A stretch of DNA of 64,000 nucleotides from Fen-549 sp964636655 (GTDB taxonomy: Bacteria > Actinomycetota > Thermoleophilia > Gaiellales > Gaiellaceae). Below the pieces are notes generated by a model. It was given only the letters and a program-made list of their open reading frames with translations. It was not told the origin of the DNA and searched no databases. The number at the start of each line of letters is the position of its first letter. Within the stretch, counting starts at the first letter, position 1. Both the position numbers and the translations under genes were made by a program. The stretch is taken from positions 1 to 64,000 of the forward strand of contig CAZWTK010000009.1 in the NCBI GenBank assembly GCA_964636655.1. The letters are read 5' to 3'. This document shows, piece after piece, positions 40,190-48,871 of the stretch.

Positions 40190-40921
40190 TCAGCCGAGCC
40201 TGAGCACGACCAGCGCCGCGGCAAGCGCGATCACCGAGGCAGTCAGTACGCGCAGCGCAGCCTCCGGCGCGGCTAGGAGCGTCCCCGCTTCAATCGTCTC
40301 GATACCACCGTCGCGATAGGTAATCGAGCCGGAGATCTCGCCTGCTTGGCGGCGGATGCCACGGACCTGCGTCGAGAGCCGACGCTGAGCGGCGGAAAGT
40401 AACGCGGCGAACGCCGCCGCGAGGATCGCCTCGGCGCGCAGCGTCCCGCTCGCACCGACATATGCCGTCAACACCGGGAACGCGCCCCAGGCAAGCGCAA
40501 ACCAGAGATCGCTATGAAAGCGACCACCGGCCAGCTCGAGCGTATAGGCGACGGCGATGAAGGCGCCAAAGACGACGAAGGGCGCCAGCCAGAGTGTCCA
40601 GGCAAGCGTGGCGCCAACACCGATCGCCGTCGCGCCGGCGATCGAGATCGAAGCCATCAGTACGAGCACGACGCCCGGGATGCTCGTATCCAGTGGCCTC
40701 CCGTTCAGCTCGTCAAGAGCGTGCGCGCCGATGCTCATCGCCAAGAAAAACGCCAGCAGGCCCCAGAGAAGCCGGTGTGGTTGAAGTCCGGGAGCGAGTG
40801 ACGCGCCGATGGCCACATAGGAGAGGTGCCAGAGCGTATATGGAGGGTGAAGGAGCGTCACATAGTCGCGCCAACCGCCCGGCGCGAGCGCATAGAAAGC
40901 CGGGCGAGCCCGAGTCGTCAT
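40190..40921 (-). CDS. Integral membrane protein, possibly UbiA-like prenyltransferase
   Basis: A 243-residue polytopic protein with about seven hydrophobic segments. 'GAHALDELNGRPLDTSIPG' resembles the first Asp-rich UbiA motif (N-D-x-x-D-x-x-x-D), and 'YTLELAGGRFHSDLWFALAWGAFPVL' has the spacing of the second cytosolic loop. The canonical acidic residues are only partly conserved. It is translationally coupled (ATGA overlap) to a UbiE-type methyltransferase, which is the usual partner of UbiA in quinone synthesis. I infer a quinone or related isoprenoid pathway role with moderate confidence. Confidence 0.6.
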   Translation of the reverse strand: MTTRARPAFYALAPGGWRDYVTLLHPPYTLWHLSYVAIGASLAPGLQPHRLLWGLLAFFLAMSIGAHALDELNGRPLDTSIPGVVLVLMASISIAGATAIGVGATLAWTLWLAPFVVFGAFIAVAYTLELAGGRFHSDLWFALAWGAFPVLTAYVGASGTLRAEAILAAAFAALLSAAQRRLSTQVRGIRRQAGEISGSITYRDGGIETIEAGTLLAAPEAALRVLTASVIALAAALVVLRLG

Positions 40922-41637
40922 GTCCGTCGCCCCCAGACGACTATCGCTCCTCCCAACGAGAGTCGCCGGTAGCGCAGATCTTCGATTCCGGCGGCAAGCC
41001 AGAGGTCGAGGATCCGTTCCAGACCATACTCCGCGTAGAGTTCGCGGATACTCGGACCAAGGAAGCGCCCGACCTCCCCCCAGCCGCCGGCGATGAGCGT
41101 ACCGGCCGCAGGAAGACCGGTCCGCACGTACAGCTCCCAGAGGGCGCGGGGGAACAAGCGCGGTGGGACTCCAAACTCGAGCGAGGCCACGACACCGCCG
41201 GAGCTGACCACTCGAGCAAGTTCGCGCATGGTCGCCGCCCGGTCGACGATGTAGCGGAGCAGATAGGTAAAGCTGAGCGCAGAGAAGGAGCCGTCCGCGA
41301 ACGGCAGCTCTTCGGCGTGACCTTCGATGAGCTCGATCCGGTCGTCGAGATTCGCTCGGGCGACGCGCTCGCGCGCGCGCGCGAGCATCTGAGCGCTCTG
41401 GTCGAGCCCGACCACGTGCGCCGAAGTTCGCCTTGCGATCTCGATTGCCACCGCGCCCGTGCCCGTGGCCACGTCTAGCACCTGATCGCCGTGGCCGGCT
41501 TCGATGCGCGAGACGAGGAAGCGCCGCCAGCGAGGGTCCTGACCAAGCGAGAGCAAGCGGGCATAACGGTCGTAGGTCGGTGCGATCGGGGCGAAGAGAG
41601 ACTTCGCGAACTCGTTCGGCGGTGCGGCCTCCGTCAC
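40918..41637 (-). CDS. UbiE/MenG-type methyltransferase
   Basis: A 239-residue methyltransferase with 'FAPIAPTYDRYARLLSLGQDPRWRR' (typical UbiE N-terminus), SAM motif 'VLDVATGTGAVAIEIARR', 'GLDQSAQMLARARER', 'GHAEELPFADGSFSALSFTYLLRY', and a divergent C-terminus. UbiE/MenG methylates demethylmenaquinone. It overlaps the UbiA-like membrane gene by four bases, supporting a shared quinone role. Confidence 0.82.
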   Translation of the reverse strand: MTEAAPPNEFAKSLFAPIAPTYDRYARLLSLGQDPRWRRFLVSRIEAGHGDQVLDVATGTGAVAIEIARRTSAHVVGLDQSAQMLARARERVARANLDDRIELIEGHAEELPFADGSFSALSFTYLLRYIVDRAATMRELARVVSSGGVVASLEFGVPPRLFPRALWELYVRTGLPAAGTLIAGGWGEVGRFLGPSIRELYAEYGLERILDLWLAAGIEDLRYRRLSLGGAIVVWGRRT

Positions 41638-41850
41638 CGGCCCAGTCTAACGCGGCTTCCCGGGCTCGGTACCTCGCCGATCCGAGATCGTGGCGACAAA
41701 AGCGTCAGAGCCCATTCCGGTAGGACGGCGCGGCCGAGGCGGTTGAAGCGTGGACGCCAGGGGTCGTGCGGGCCTGGCGGAACGGGATCTTAGCCTGACC
41801 TTAATGGCGGCTTGAGCCTGCTCAACACTCGAGCGGGAATGATCAGAGGC

Positions 41851-42234
41851 ATGAACGGAAACCAAGATCTTCCAGGCTTGATGATGCGACACGGAGGAAC
41901 CTACGGTCCCTCGCTTCGCGTACACGAAGCCGGACCGAACTCGATCGAATGGGCCATTCTCGGCCTCGCGATCGCGATTCTGGTGATTGCGGGTTTGCTC
42001 CTGCTCGACGCCTGCCAGCGCCGGCGCCGGCGCTTCTGGAGCGGACCAAGCGGATCCGACAAGGAGCTGGCGATCCTGCGCCTGCGCTACGCGAAAGGCG
42101 AGATCTCTCGAGACGAGTACTCGCAGGCGCTCTCCGACCTCGGCGCTTCGCAAGAGCGCCCGGCCGTGCCGGTAGACGACGCGGAAAGCAAACCGGAGGA
42201 GGCCCAGCCCAAGCGCCGGCGCGGACGAAAGTAG
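41851..42234 (+). CDS. SHOCT-domain membrane protein
   Basis: A ~127-residue protein with one transmembrane helix ('WAILGLAIAILVIAGLLLL'), an Arg-rich cytoplasmic stretch, and a SHOCT motif 'ELAILRLRYAKGEISRDEYSQAL', then an acidic/basic tail ending RRRGRK. Such proteins are common in high-GC Gram-positives and have no assigned function. In-frame ATGs at 41839 and 41812 are alternatives; I use the one nearest the domain. Confidence 0.75.
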   Translation: MNGNQDLPGLMMRHGGTYGPSLRVHEAGPNSIEWAILGLAIAILVIAGLLLLDACQRRRRRFWSGPSGSDKELAILRLRYAKGEISRDEYSQALSDLGASQERPAVPVDDAESKPEEAQPKRRRGRK

Positions 42235-42443
42235 ACGAGAGTCGGCGAGTTGCTCGAGAGGAGCGGCGCCGGGCCCCGTGAGAGCGGCGAATCCACGGAG
42301 TCCGGCGCCGTTTGTCGTCGAGATGAGAACCCACCCGGTGGGAGCGCGGATATAAACAAAATCGGAAGCGCTACAATCCGCGCCATGCGAAGCCTCTGAT
42401 TCTCGCCCGGTTCGTTTTTTCTCTTCTACTTCCGGAGGACCAG

Positions 42444-43283
42444 ATGTCTGCTCGCAACGAATCGAATCCGTACGACCTGAGTGGGCGCAGCGCGCTCGTC
42501 ACCGGCGCCAACATGGGAATCGGCGCCGCCACTGCCGCTCTGCTCGCGCGCCGCGGCGCCGCCGTCCTCGTCGCCTACTTGTCCATGAGCGATCCCGAGG
42601 ACGACGCGATCTTTCCGCCCGCGTATCGAGAGGCGCGTTCGAACGACGGCTCACGGGTGCTCGATGCGATACGCCGCGAGGGCGGCCGAGCCGAAGCGCT
42701 CGAGGTCGACCTCGGCGACGAACAGGCACCGATGCGCCTTTTCGATCACGCCGAGCGGGAACTCGGGCCAATCGAGATCCTGATCCTGAATGCCACCGGC
42801 TGGCAGTGCCCTGACAGCTTTTCCAGCGGGCGCGACGACCAGGTCGGACGGCCCCTCCGATCGGTTACGGCTGAGGCCTTCACGGCTCAGTTTGCCGTCG
42901 ATGCGCGTGCCTCGGCGCTGCTCATCGCCGAGCTTGCGCGTCGCCACAGAGAGCGCGGCGGCGATTGGGGCCGAATCGTCTCACTCACCTCGGGCGGGCG
43001 GGACGGCTTCCCCGGCGAGGTCTCCTACGGTGCGGCCAAGGCCGCGCTCGAGAGCCTTACGCTCTCAGCCGCCTGGGAGCTCGGTGAGCAGGGCGTGACG
43101 GCCAACCTGGTTCATCCTCCCCACACCGATACGGGCTGGTTCACGCGCGAGGTCGAGCGCGAGGCGATCGCGGCCAGCCCGCTTCGTCACTACGCGCAGC
43201 CCGAAGATGTGGCCGAGGTGATCGCCTACCTCTGCTCGCCGGCAGCCGGTTTCATCACCGGGAATCGAATTCAGATGCGCTGA
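42444..43283 (+). CDS. Short-chain dehydrogenase/reductase
   Basis: A 279-residue SDR with cofactor loop 'VTGANMGIGAATAALLARRG', 'LILNATGWQ', catalytic 'SLTSGGRDGFPGEVSYGAAKAALES' in parts (Ser, Tyr, Lys present), and C-terminal 'YLCSPAAGFITGNRIQ'. An unusual ~20-residue insertion after the second strand ('SMSDPEDDAIFPPAYREAR') matches a 3-oxoacyl-reductase-like subgroup. It begins nine bases after CGGAGG and ends in a clear terminator. Confidence 0.9.
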   Translation: MSARNESNPYDLSGRSALVTGANMGIGAATAALLARRGAAVLVAYLSMSDPEDDAIFPPAYREARSNDGSRVLDAIRREGGRAEALEVDLGDEQAPMRLFDHAERELGPIEILILNATGWQCPDSFSSGRDDQVGRPLRSVTAEAFTAQFAVDARASALLIAELARRHRERGGDWGRIVSLTSGGRDGFPGEVSYGAAKAALESLTLSAAWELGEQGVTANLVHPPHTDTGWFTREVEREAIAASPLRHYAQPEDVAEVIAYLCSPAAGFITGNRIQMR

Positions 43284-43292
43284 ACGAGGAGC

Positions 43293-43325
43293 GCCCCGAC
43301 TCTGTCTCGGGGCACTTCTTTCTTC
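43293..43325 (+). terminator. Intrinsic terminator after the SDR gene
   Basis: GCCCCGA (43293-43299) pairs with TCGGGGC (43307-43313), followed by a T-rich tail (ACTTCTTTCTT). Confidence 0.75.
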
Positions 43326-43529
43326 GTCCGCCACCAAGCCACCCGCCCGCGGGGTCATTTCAAAGTACCGTCCCGACAGCGTCGGTGACGCCCCTCGGTG
43401 TGCCGATTTCGCACCAACTCGAAAACACATCTCGGACCCTGTCGACGAGATCGGCCAGCCCGCTCCGCTAATAGGAGCGGGAGTCGAGGAAGCGCCACCA
43501 GGCGCTATCGACTTGTCATTAGCCCCGGG

Positions 43530-43546
43530 TGGAAATCGTAGATTTC
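43530..43546. repeat. Short hairpin before the adenosine-kinase-like gene end
   Basis: GGAAATC-GTA-GATTTCC, a seven-base perfect stem eight bases past the stop of the minus-strand gene. It may help terminate it but lacks a T run. Confidence 0.4.
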
Positions 43547-43554
43547 CGCCCGAC

Positions 43555-44037
43555 TTAGAGCTTGTAACCGATCTTGCGCAACAGGTCGTGGCGAGCGACG
43601 ACGTCCTCCTCGGTCTCGACGCCGCGCGGGCTCTCTCCATCGACTACGCCGGCGATGCCGCGGCCACGCTCGGTCTGGACGACGATGACCTCGACCGCGT
43701 TGGCCGTGGCGCAGAAGATGTGGCAGACCTCCGGAACCTGTTTGAGCTGGTTCAAGACGTTTACCGGAAAGCCCTCGCGCAAGAAGACGATGAAGGAATG
43801 CCCGGCCCCGATCGCGCTTGCGTTTGCGACTGCGAGCGCAATCAACTCCTCGTCGTTACCGGCGCGACGCACGAGGCACGGCCCCGAGGCTTCGCAGAAG
43901 GCGATGCCGAAGCGCAGATGCGGCGAGTTGCCGACAAGCGCCTCGTAGACATCGTCGATGGTCTTGATGAAGTGCGACTGGCCGAGGATCACGTTCACGT
44001 CCTCGGGCTTCTCGATCTCGACGGTCAGGAACTCCAT
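43555..44037 (-). CDS. Adenosine-specific kinase (DUF355) family protein
   Basis: A 160-residue protein nearly colinear with the family also called PF04008: 'VNVILGQSHFIKTIDDVYEAL', 'RFGIAFCEASGPCLVR', 'GNDEELIALAVANASAIGAGH', 'FPVNVLNQLKQVPEVCHIFC', 'GRGIAGVVDG'. A crystal structure from a hyperthermophilic archaeon led to the annotation as adenosine-specific kinase. The activity is not well established. The family is common in thermophiles. I start at the ATG at 44037, six bases after GGAGG. Confidence 0.9.
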   Translation of the reverse strand: MEFLTVEIEKPEDVNVILGQSHFIKTIDDVYEALVGNSPHLRFGIAFCEASGPCLVRRAGNDEELIALAVANASAIGAGHSFIVFLREGFPVNVLNQLKQVPEVCHIFCATANAVEVIVVQTERGRGIAGVVDGESPRGVETEEDVVARHDLLRKIGYKL

Positions 44038-44163
44038 GGGCAACCTCCTGTCGGCATTCTCCACTGCCTCGCGCCGGGGTTCAACCGAAGCTCACGCGGA
44101 CAACCCGCGCGACTACTCGCGAGCGTTCCTCACTCGGCGGAAAGACGCACTCTCTCAGGCGCT

Positions 44164-44586
44164 TTACCCTGAGTTTGCAGCGGAGGACGTCGAGAGAGGT
44201 TGCAGCCCGTCGGGACGCAGGAAGTTGAGCGCCTCGTCGATGGTCTTGAAGAAATGAAACGGGGCTTCGACGTCGGCGCTGAAATGTGCGGCGAACATAC
44301 GCGACAACCCGAACTTCAGCGGTGAGTCGCCGGTGGCCAGCACCAGCCGCCCCATTCTCGACTTGTCGCCGAACCGCGCGCCCGCGGTCGCGATTCGCTC
44401 GATGTCGTCGGAACTGACAACCGAGGCGTCCAGCTCGCTGATGTCGGTCACCCGGTCCATGCCCGGCCTGAACTTCGGGCTCGACAGCCATTCCTTCGTC
44501 GCGGCGACGAAGTCCTCGATTCTCGGCGCACCGGATACCCGGCAGATCACCAGCATGGAGTCGGGCCAGATGAGCTCGTATTCCAT
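44164..44586 (-). CDS. Hypothetical protein, SpoIIAA/STAS-like
   Basis: A 140-residue soluble protein with 'MEYELIWPDSMLVICRVSG', 'VTDISELDASVVSSDDIERI' and 'GRLVLATGDSPLKFGLSRMFAAHF'. The strand-helix alternation with a central 'VTDIS' resembles SpoIIAA-like/STAS proteins. I cannot name a phosphorylated Ser with confidence. It follows the adenosine-kinase-like gene's upstream region on the same strand (126-base gap). Confidence 0.65.
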   Translation of the reverse strand: MEYELIWPDSMLVICRVSGAPRIEDFVAATKEWLSSPKFRPGMDRVTDISELDASVVSSDDIERIATAGARFGDKSRMGRLVLATGDSPLKFGLSRMFAAHFSADVEAPFHFFKTIDEALNFLRPDGLQPLSTSSAANSG

Positions 44587-44682
44587 CAGCCATCTTGTAT
44601 CGGCAACCTGAAGAGCTCTTTGAGCATCAGCGTCGAGCCAGTAGAGGCAGGGTCGAGCCTCGAGGGATAGCCTTACCGCGCC

Positions 44683-45276
44683 GTGCAGGTAAATGAGCTG
44701 ATCACCTGGCCGACACTCTGCGTCTTCGGCGACTCGATCGTCGTCGGCTCGGATGACCGCGAGGCGGGCGGCTGGGTCGCGCGGCTGAGGCTCGAGCTGA
44801 ATGCGCGCGGGAAGATCTCGATCTACAACCTCGGCGTCGACGGCGACCGTTCTGAGCAGTTACTGCGGCGGCTCGCGAACGAGGCGGCAGCGCGTAACGC
44901 AAGCGTGATCGTGATCGCGATCGGGGCCAACGATCTGGGCTGGCACGGCAGCGAGGGAACCGACCTCACCCTCTTCCGCAAGCGCTACGACGGTATCCTC
45001 TCGCAGGCCGAGCGGTTCACGGCGCGGATTCTCGTGCTCGGGCTGCTAAATGTCGACGAGGGAAACGAATCGCACGGCGTCCGAAACGATCAGGTGATCG
45101 CCTTCAACGGCATCGTCGAGCAGCTGGCTCGCGCGCACGGAGCCGAGTTCTTGGGCCTTTTCGGAACGCTCGCACGGGAGGACTTCGTCGACGGCCTGCA
45201 TCCGAACGCCTCGGGCCACGCGAAGCTGGCACCCCTGATCGGGCGCGAGCTCGAGCGGCTGGGCTGGGACGTTTAG
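44683..45276 (+). CDS. SGNH/GDSL-family hydrolase
   Basis: A 197-residue esterase-like protein with block I 'LCVFGDSIVVGSDD' (catalytic Ser), block II Gly in 'YNLGVDGDRSEQLL', block III 'IAIGANDLGWHG' (Asn) and block V 'DGLHPNASGHAKLA' (catalytic Asp and His). No signal peptide, so it acts in the cytoplasm. The substrate (acyl ester or acetylated sugar) is unknown. It converges on the rhodanese gene with a four-base overlap. Confidence 0.88.
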   Translation: MQVNELITWPTLCVFGDSIVVGSDDREAGGWVARLRLELNARGKISIYNLGVDGDRSEQLLRRLANEAAARNASVIVIAIGANDLGWHGSEGTDLTLFRKRYDGILSQAERFTARILVLGLLNVDEGNESHGVRNDQVIAFNGIVEQLARAHGAEFLGLFGTLAREDFVDGLHPNASGHAKLAPLIGRELERLGWDV

Positions 45277-45671
45277 CGGAAGGCGCCGACGAGCTTGCGC
45301 CCGTCTGCCTGCCAGGCCTGCATGCCGCCCTCGAGCTCGACGATGTTCGTGTAGCCGAGCCGCTCGAGAACGGGAACGGCGAACGCGCTCGTGTGACCGC
45401 TCCAGCAGTAGACGGCCAGCTCGGTCGAGGCGGGCGGTAGATCGGAGCTTCGTGCGCTCAGCTCGTCGAAAGGAATCGGCAGATCGGTTCCGGGGATCGA
45501 GGGGGCCTTCGGACCGAGCACGTTGAGAGTTACCGTTCCCGGCTTCGCCATCGCTTCGGCGAACGCCGCCGGCGAGACAAGCTTGACCTGAGCTTCCGGG
45601 GCCGTCTTCTCGCCGCAGGCGATGCTGACCAAGACGAGCCCGACCAGCGCGAATATCCCGATACGACTCAC
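45273..45671 (-). CDS. Rhodanese-like lipoprotein
   Basis: A 132-residue protein with a lipoprotein-type leader MSRIGIFALVGLVLVSIAC. A single rhodanese domain follows, containing the loop 'AVYCWSGHTSAFAVPVLERLG' (active-site Cys) and 'IVELEGGMQAWQADG'. It would sit on the outer face of the membrane and handle sulfane sulfur or redox. The conserved R of cytosolic rhodanese loops (C-R-x-G-x-R) is replaced by W and H here. Confidence 0.82.
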   Translation of the reverse strand: MSRIGIFALVGLVLVSIACGEKTAPEAQVKLVSPAAFAEAMAKPGTVTLNVLGPKAPSIPGTDLPIPFDELSARSSDLPPASTELAVYCWSGHTSAFAVPVLERLGYTNIVELEGGMQAWQADGRKLVGAFR

Positions 45672-45987
45672 ATCGGGAGCATAGAGGAGGGTGACTCACG
45701 GGCCGATGATCGCTTACGGTCGTCGCCCGGCGCTACGCGCCTCGGTGTCCTAGCACTTCGCGCACCGAGGAGAGACGAGAGAGCTCTCCGGGCTGCGGCC
45801 CCCGGAGAGCCTCCCCCGTGTTGTTCGGCGACCGGATCCGCGCTCTCCGGTTCGCCCTTCGCCCTGTTTTCGCCCGAGAGCCCCCAGTTCGAAACGTCGT
45901 TGCAGTGGATATCTGCGCGAGCGCGCTTAGCCGGGGAGGGTACGGCTCGATCAACGAAGCCGGCCGCCCGCTACCCTGACTGTCTCG
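45672..45987. other. Intergenic region with one GC hairpin
   Basis: 316 bases with no credible gene. GCTCTCCGGG (45783-45792) pairs with CCCGGAGAGC (45801-45810), a possible bidirectional terminator without a T run. Confidence 0.45.
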
Positions 45988-46647
45988 ATGAAACGCCTCT
46001 TTTTCTGTTCGGCGCTGCTCTTCGCGGCGCTCGCGGCGGCTTTCGCCGTCGGAGCCTCGGCCAAGCCGGCTGCCTTCAGGGGCACTGCCTCCCCGCTCAC
46101 GCCGACGCTCAAAGCTCGTATGACCGGCGTCTCCTGGCACCGAGGTTGTCCCGTGCCGCTGCGCAAACTGCGCCTGCTCACGCTCAGCTACCACGGCTTC
46201 GACGGTCGTTCCCACACGGGCCGCCTGGTCGTCAACCGCAGCGTGGCAAAGCGCGTCGTCGCCGTCTTCCGAAAGCTCTACCGGGCCGGCTTCCCGATCC
46301 GACGCATGCGTCCCGTCTACGCCTATGGCGGCAGCGACTTCCGCTCGATCGAGGCCGACAATACCTCGGCCTTCAACTGCCGCCACGCCACCGGCTCGTC
46401 GAGTTGGTCGAACCACGCCTACGGGCTGGCGATCGACATCAACCCGATCGAGAACCCCTACGTGACGGCGAGCGGCTCGGTGGCTCACAGAGCCAGCCGT
46501 CCCTACCTCAAGCGCTCCCGGCACAGGCGCGGCATGGCTTACCCGGGCGGCGTGCTCGTGCGCGCCTTCCGCTCGGCCGGCTGGGGCTGGGGCGGCTACT
46601 GGAGCGGCGTGAAGGACTACCAGCACTTCTCCGCCAACGGGCGCTGA
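45988..46647 (+). CDS. Secreted M15 peptidase (D-Ala-D-Ala carboxypeptidase-like)
   Basis: A 219-residue exported protein with signal peptide MKRLFFCSALLFAALAAAFA. The M15 metallopeptidase domain has the zinc ligands in 'SSWSNHAYGLAIDINP' (His-x6-Asp) and 'KDYQHFSANG' (final His). It probably trims peptidoglycan stem peptides. Length and motif order fit M15-type carboxypeptidases. Confidence 0.88.
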   Translation: MKRLFFCSALLFAALAAAFAVGASAKPAAFRGTASPLTPTLKARMTGVSWHRGCPVPLRKLRLLTLSYHGFDGRSHTGRLVVNRSVAKRVVAVFRKLYRAGFPIRRMRPVYAYGGSDFRSIEADNTSAFNCRHATGSSSWSNHAYGLAIDINPIENPYVTASGSVAHRASRPYLKRSRHRRGMAYPGGVLVRAFRSAGWGWGGYWSGVKDYQHFSANGR

Positions 46648-46772
46648 GCTTCCCGAGCGCACGAGCGCGCATCGTTCGCGCCGGGTGAAGCGCCGCCCAG
46701 CGGGTAGGCGGACTACGATCCAGGCACCGCGACGGCAAGTGACCGATCGCGTCGATCGTGAGGGGGCCCGAG

Positions 46773-48734
46773 GTGAAGCGTCCGAATCTCAAGCTCGGCG
46801 ACTCTTCGAAGCCGGAGATCTGGCTCGGAGTCAATTACTGGTCGCGGGTGGGTGGGCCGGACATGTGGCTGGAGTTCGACGCCGAGGTGGTCGAGCAGGA
46901 GCTGCGCCAGCTCAAAGAGCACGGGATCGGGCTGACCCGCTCTTTCCTCGTCTGGCCGCAGTTCATGCCCGAGCCGGGCGTCTTCGACGAGGCGCTCTTC
47001 TCCCTCTACGGTCAGTTCCTCGACCTGTGCGAGAAGAGCGGAGTGAAGACGATCCCCACCTTTATCGTCGGACACATGTCGGGCGAGGATCGCGATCCGG
47101 CCTGGCGCGAGGGACGCGACCTCTACGCAGATCCATTCATGCTCGAGCAGCAGTCGCTCTACGTGCGCGAGGCGGTTAGGCGCTTCGCCGCGCATCCGGC
47201 CGTCACGGCCTGGCTGCTGACCAACGAGATGCCGCTGTACGGAGGCCCCGGCCGGCACGAGGCGGTCACGAACTGGGTCAAGGCGCTGGTGCAGGCGGTG
47301 AGGGACGGCGGCGGCACTCAGCCGGTGTCGGCGGGAGACGGCGCCTGGGGCATCGAGACGAGCGGCAAGGACAACGGCTTCCGCATCCGCGAACTGAAGG
47401 ACGTCGTCGACTACGTCGGCCCGCACGTCTACCCGCACGAGTGCGACGAGTGGCGCCAGCTGCTCACGGCCGCCTTCGTCTGCGAGCTCGATCACTTCGG
47501 GCTGCCGGTGATCATGGAGGAGTTTGGTGCCACCTCGGCCTTTGGCAACGACGAGGCGATCGCCGACTACTACCGCCAGGTGCTGACGACGACGCTGCTC
47601 GCCGGCGCGACCGGCTGGGTCGCCTGGAACAACACCGACTTCGATCGCGTCGACAAGGATCCCTACCGCCACCACGCCTTCGAGCTGCGCTTCGGGCTGG
47701 TCGATGCGACGGGCAAGCCGAAGCCCCAGCTGGCCGAGATGACCGCCTTCGGCAAGCTGCTGGACGAGATCGAGCTTGGCCGCTGCGAGCGCGCCGAGAC
47801 CAAGACGGCGATCGTCGTCAGCTCCTATCTCGAGGTCGGTTATCCCTTCCTCGACGCCGAGAACCGCTTGCTCGTACGCGATTGCCTGCTGCAGTCGTAC
47901 GTCAGCGCGCACGCCGCCGATCTGGCCCCCGGTCTCACCCGCGAGTTGGACGGAATCACGAAGGATGCCGCGCTTCTGATCGCGCCCTCGACGCAGATGC
48001 TGACAGGCCCCGGCTGGCGCGCGCTCGAACAGCGAGCCCGAGCCGGCGCAACCGTCTTCGTCTCCTACTTCACGGGCCACGGCCCCGAGAAAGAGCCCTT
48101 CCACCCCGGTCTCTGGCATCCCGACCTGAATACGTTCTTCGGCGTACGGCACCGGCTGCGCTACGGGCTCGTCACTCCGATCGCCGAGGACGAGATCGTC
48201 TGGCGCTTCGAGCAGGGCTTCGGCGGGCTCGGCGCCGGCGAGGAGCTTCGCTTCCGCGCCCGCGGCAGCAGGGACGGGCGCTCGTTCCTGCCGCTGGAGC
48301 CGATCGAGGCGGAGGTCGTCGCCCGAGACTCGGCGGGGCGGCCGGCGCTGGTACGGCGCCGAGTCGGCTCGGGCTCGATCGTGCTTTCGACCTATCCGCT
48401 GGAGTACATGGCGGCGCTCGGCGAGAGAGTAAACCCTGACGACACCGTACGCCTTTACCAGGCGCTGGCGCGCGAGGCCGGAGCCGAGGCGCCGGTTCGG
48501 GTCGAGCGCCCCGACGTTCACGTCGACCGCCTCGTTCGCGACGACGGCAAGGTCTTCGCCTTCTTTGTCAGCTACAGCTCGGAGACGCTCGTGGTCGAGC
48601 CTGAGCTGGAGGATGGCGCCACGCTCCACGAGATCGCGAGCGGGGCCATGTCCGAGCGTATCTCGCTTGCGCCACGCGGCGTCGCCGTTGCGGAGTTGCG
48701 GAACCGTAGAAAACGGCGCGTCTCTGGTCGATAA
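46773..48734 (+). CDS. GH5-like glycoside hydrolase with beta-galactosidase-type C-terminus
   Basis: A 653-residue cytoplasmic protein (no signal peptide). Residues ~10-340 form a TIM-barrel hydrolase of clan A type with the acid/base in 'AWLLTNEMPLYGG' and nucleophile in 'PVIMEEFGATSAFG'. The C-terminal half contains 'GATVFVSYFTGHGPEKEPFHP' in parts and a beta-sandwich tail, like the trimerisation and C-terminal domains of GH42-type enzymes. GTG at 46773 is preferred over 46758 because AGGGGG is seven bases before it. Placement before hexuronate genes suggests intracellular cleavage of a uronic-acid- or mannose-containing oligosaccharide. Confidence 0.75.
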   Translation: MKRPNLKLGDSSKPEIWLGVNYWSRVGGPDMWLEFDAEVVEQELRQLKEHGIGLTRSFLVWPQFMPEPGVFDEALFSLYGQFLDLCEKSGVKTIPTFIVGHMSGEDRDPAWREGRDLYADPFMLEQQSLYVREAVRRFAAHPAVTAWLLTNEMPLYGGPGRHEAVTNWVKALVQAVRDGGGTQPVSAGDGAWGIETSGKDNGFRIRELKDVVDYVGPHVYPHECDEWRQLLTAAFVCELDHFGLPVIMEEFGATSAFGNDEAIADYYRQVLTTTLLAGATGWVAWNNTDFDRVDKDPYRHHAFELRFGLVDATGKPKPQLAEMTAFGKLLDEIELGRCERAETKTAIVVSSYLEVGYPFLDAENRLLVRDCLLQSYVSAHAADLAPGLTRELDGITKDAALLIAPSTQMLTGPGWRALEQRARAGATVFVSYFTGHGPEKEPFHPGLWHPDLNTFFGVRHRLRYGLVTPIAEDEIVWRFEQGFGGLGAGEELRFRARGSRDGRSFLPLEPIEAEVVARDSAGRPALVRRRVGSGSIVLSTYPLEYMAALGERVNPDDTVRLYQALAREAGAEAPVRVERPDVHVDRLVRDDGKVFAFFVSYSSETLVVEPELEDGATLHEIASGAMSERISLAPRGVAVAELRNRRKRRVSGR

Positions 48735-48871
48735 TCGGACTGATCAGCTTTCCAACCCACTCTCTGGAGGGGGAAACGCCAGAGCAGCACTCAGGCGGTA
48801 GTCGGAAGCCGGCGCCGGCAAAGACATCGCGCAGAATCCGAAAGCCCGGCGCGACGCCCATAGACGAGGCG

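Noticed and set aside
46713..48629. 638-residue antisense frame opposite the glycoside hydrolase
   Set aside because: Long antisense frames are expected at this GC content; the plus-strand frame has catalytic motifs and the antisense product has none.
48710..48871. Upstream extension of the PAS kinase after GGAGGGGG
   Set aside because: The open frame there contains no ATG, GTG or TTG, and the purine-rich run lies in a small CTCTGG/CCAGAG hairpin.
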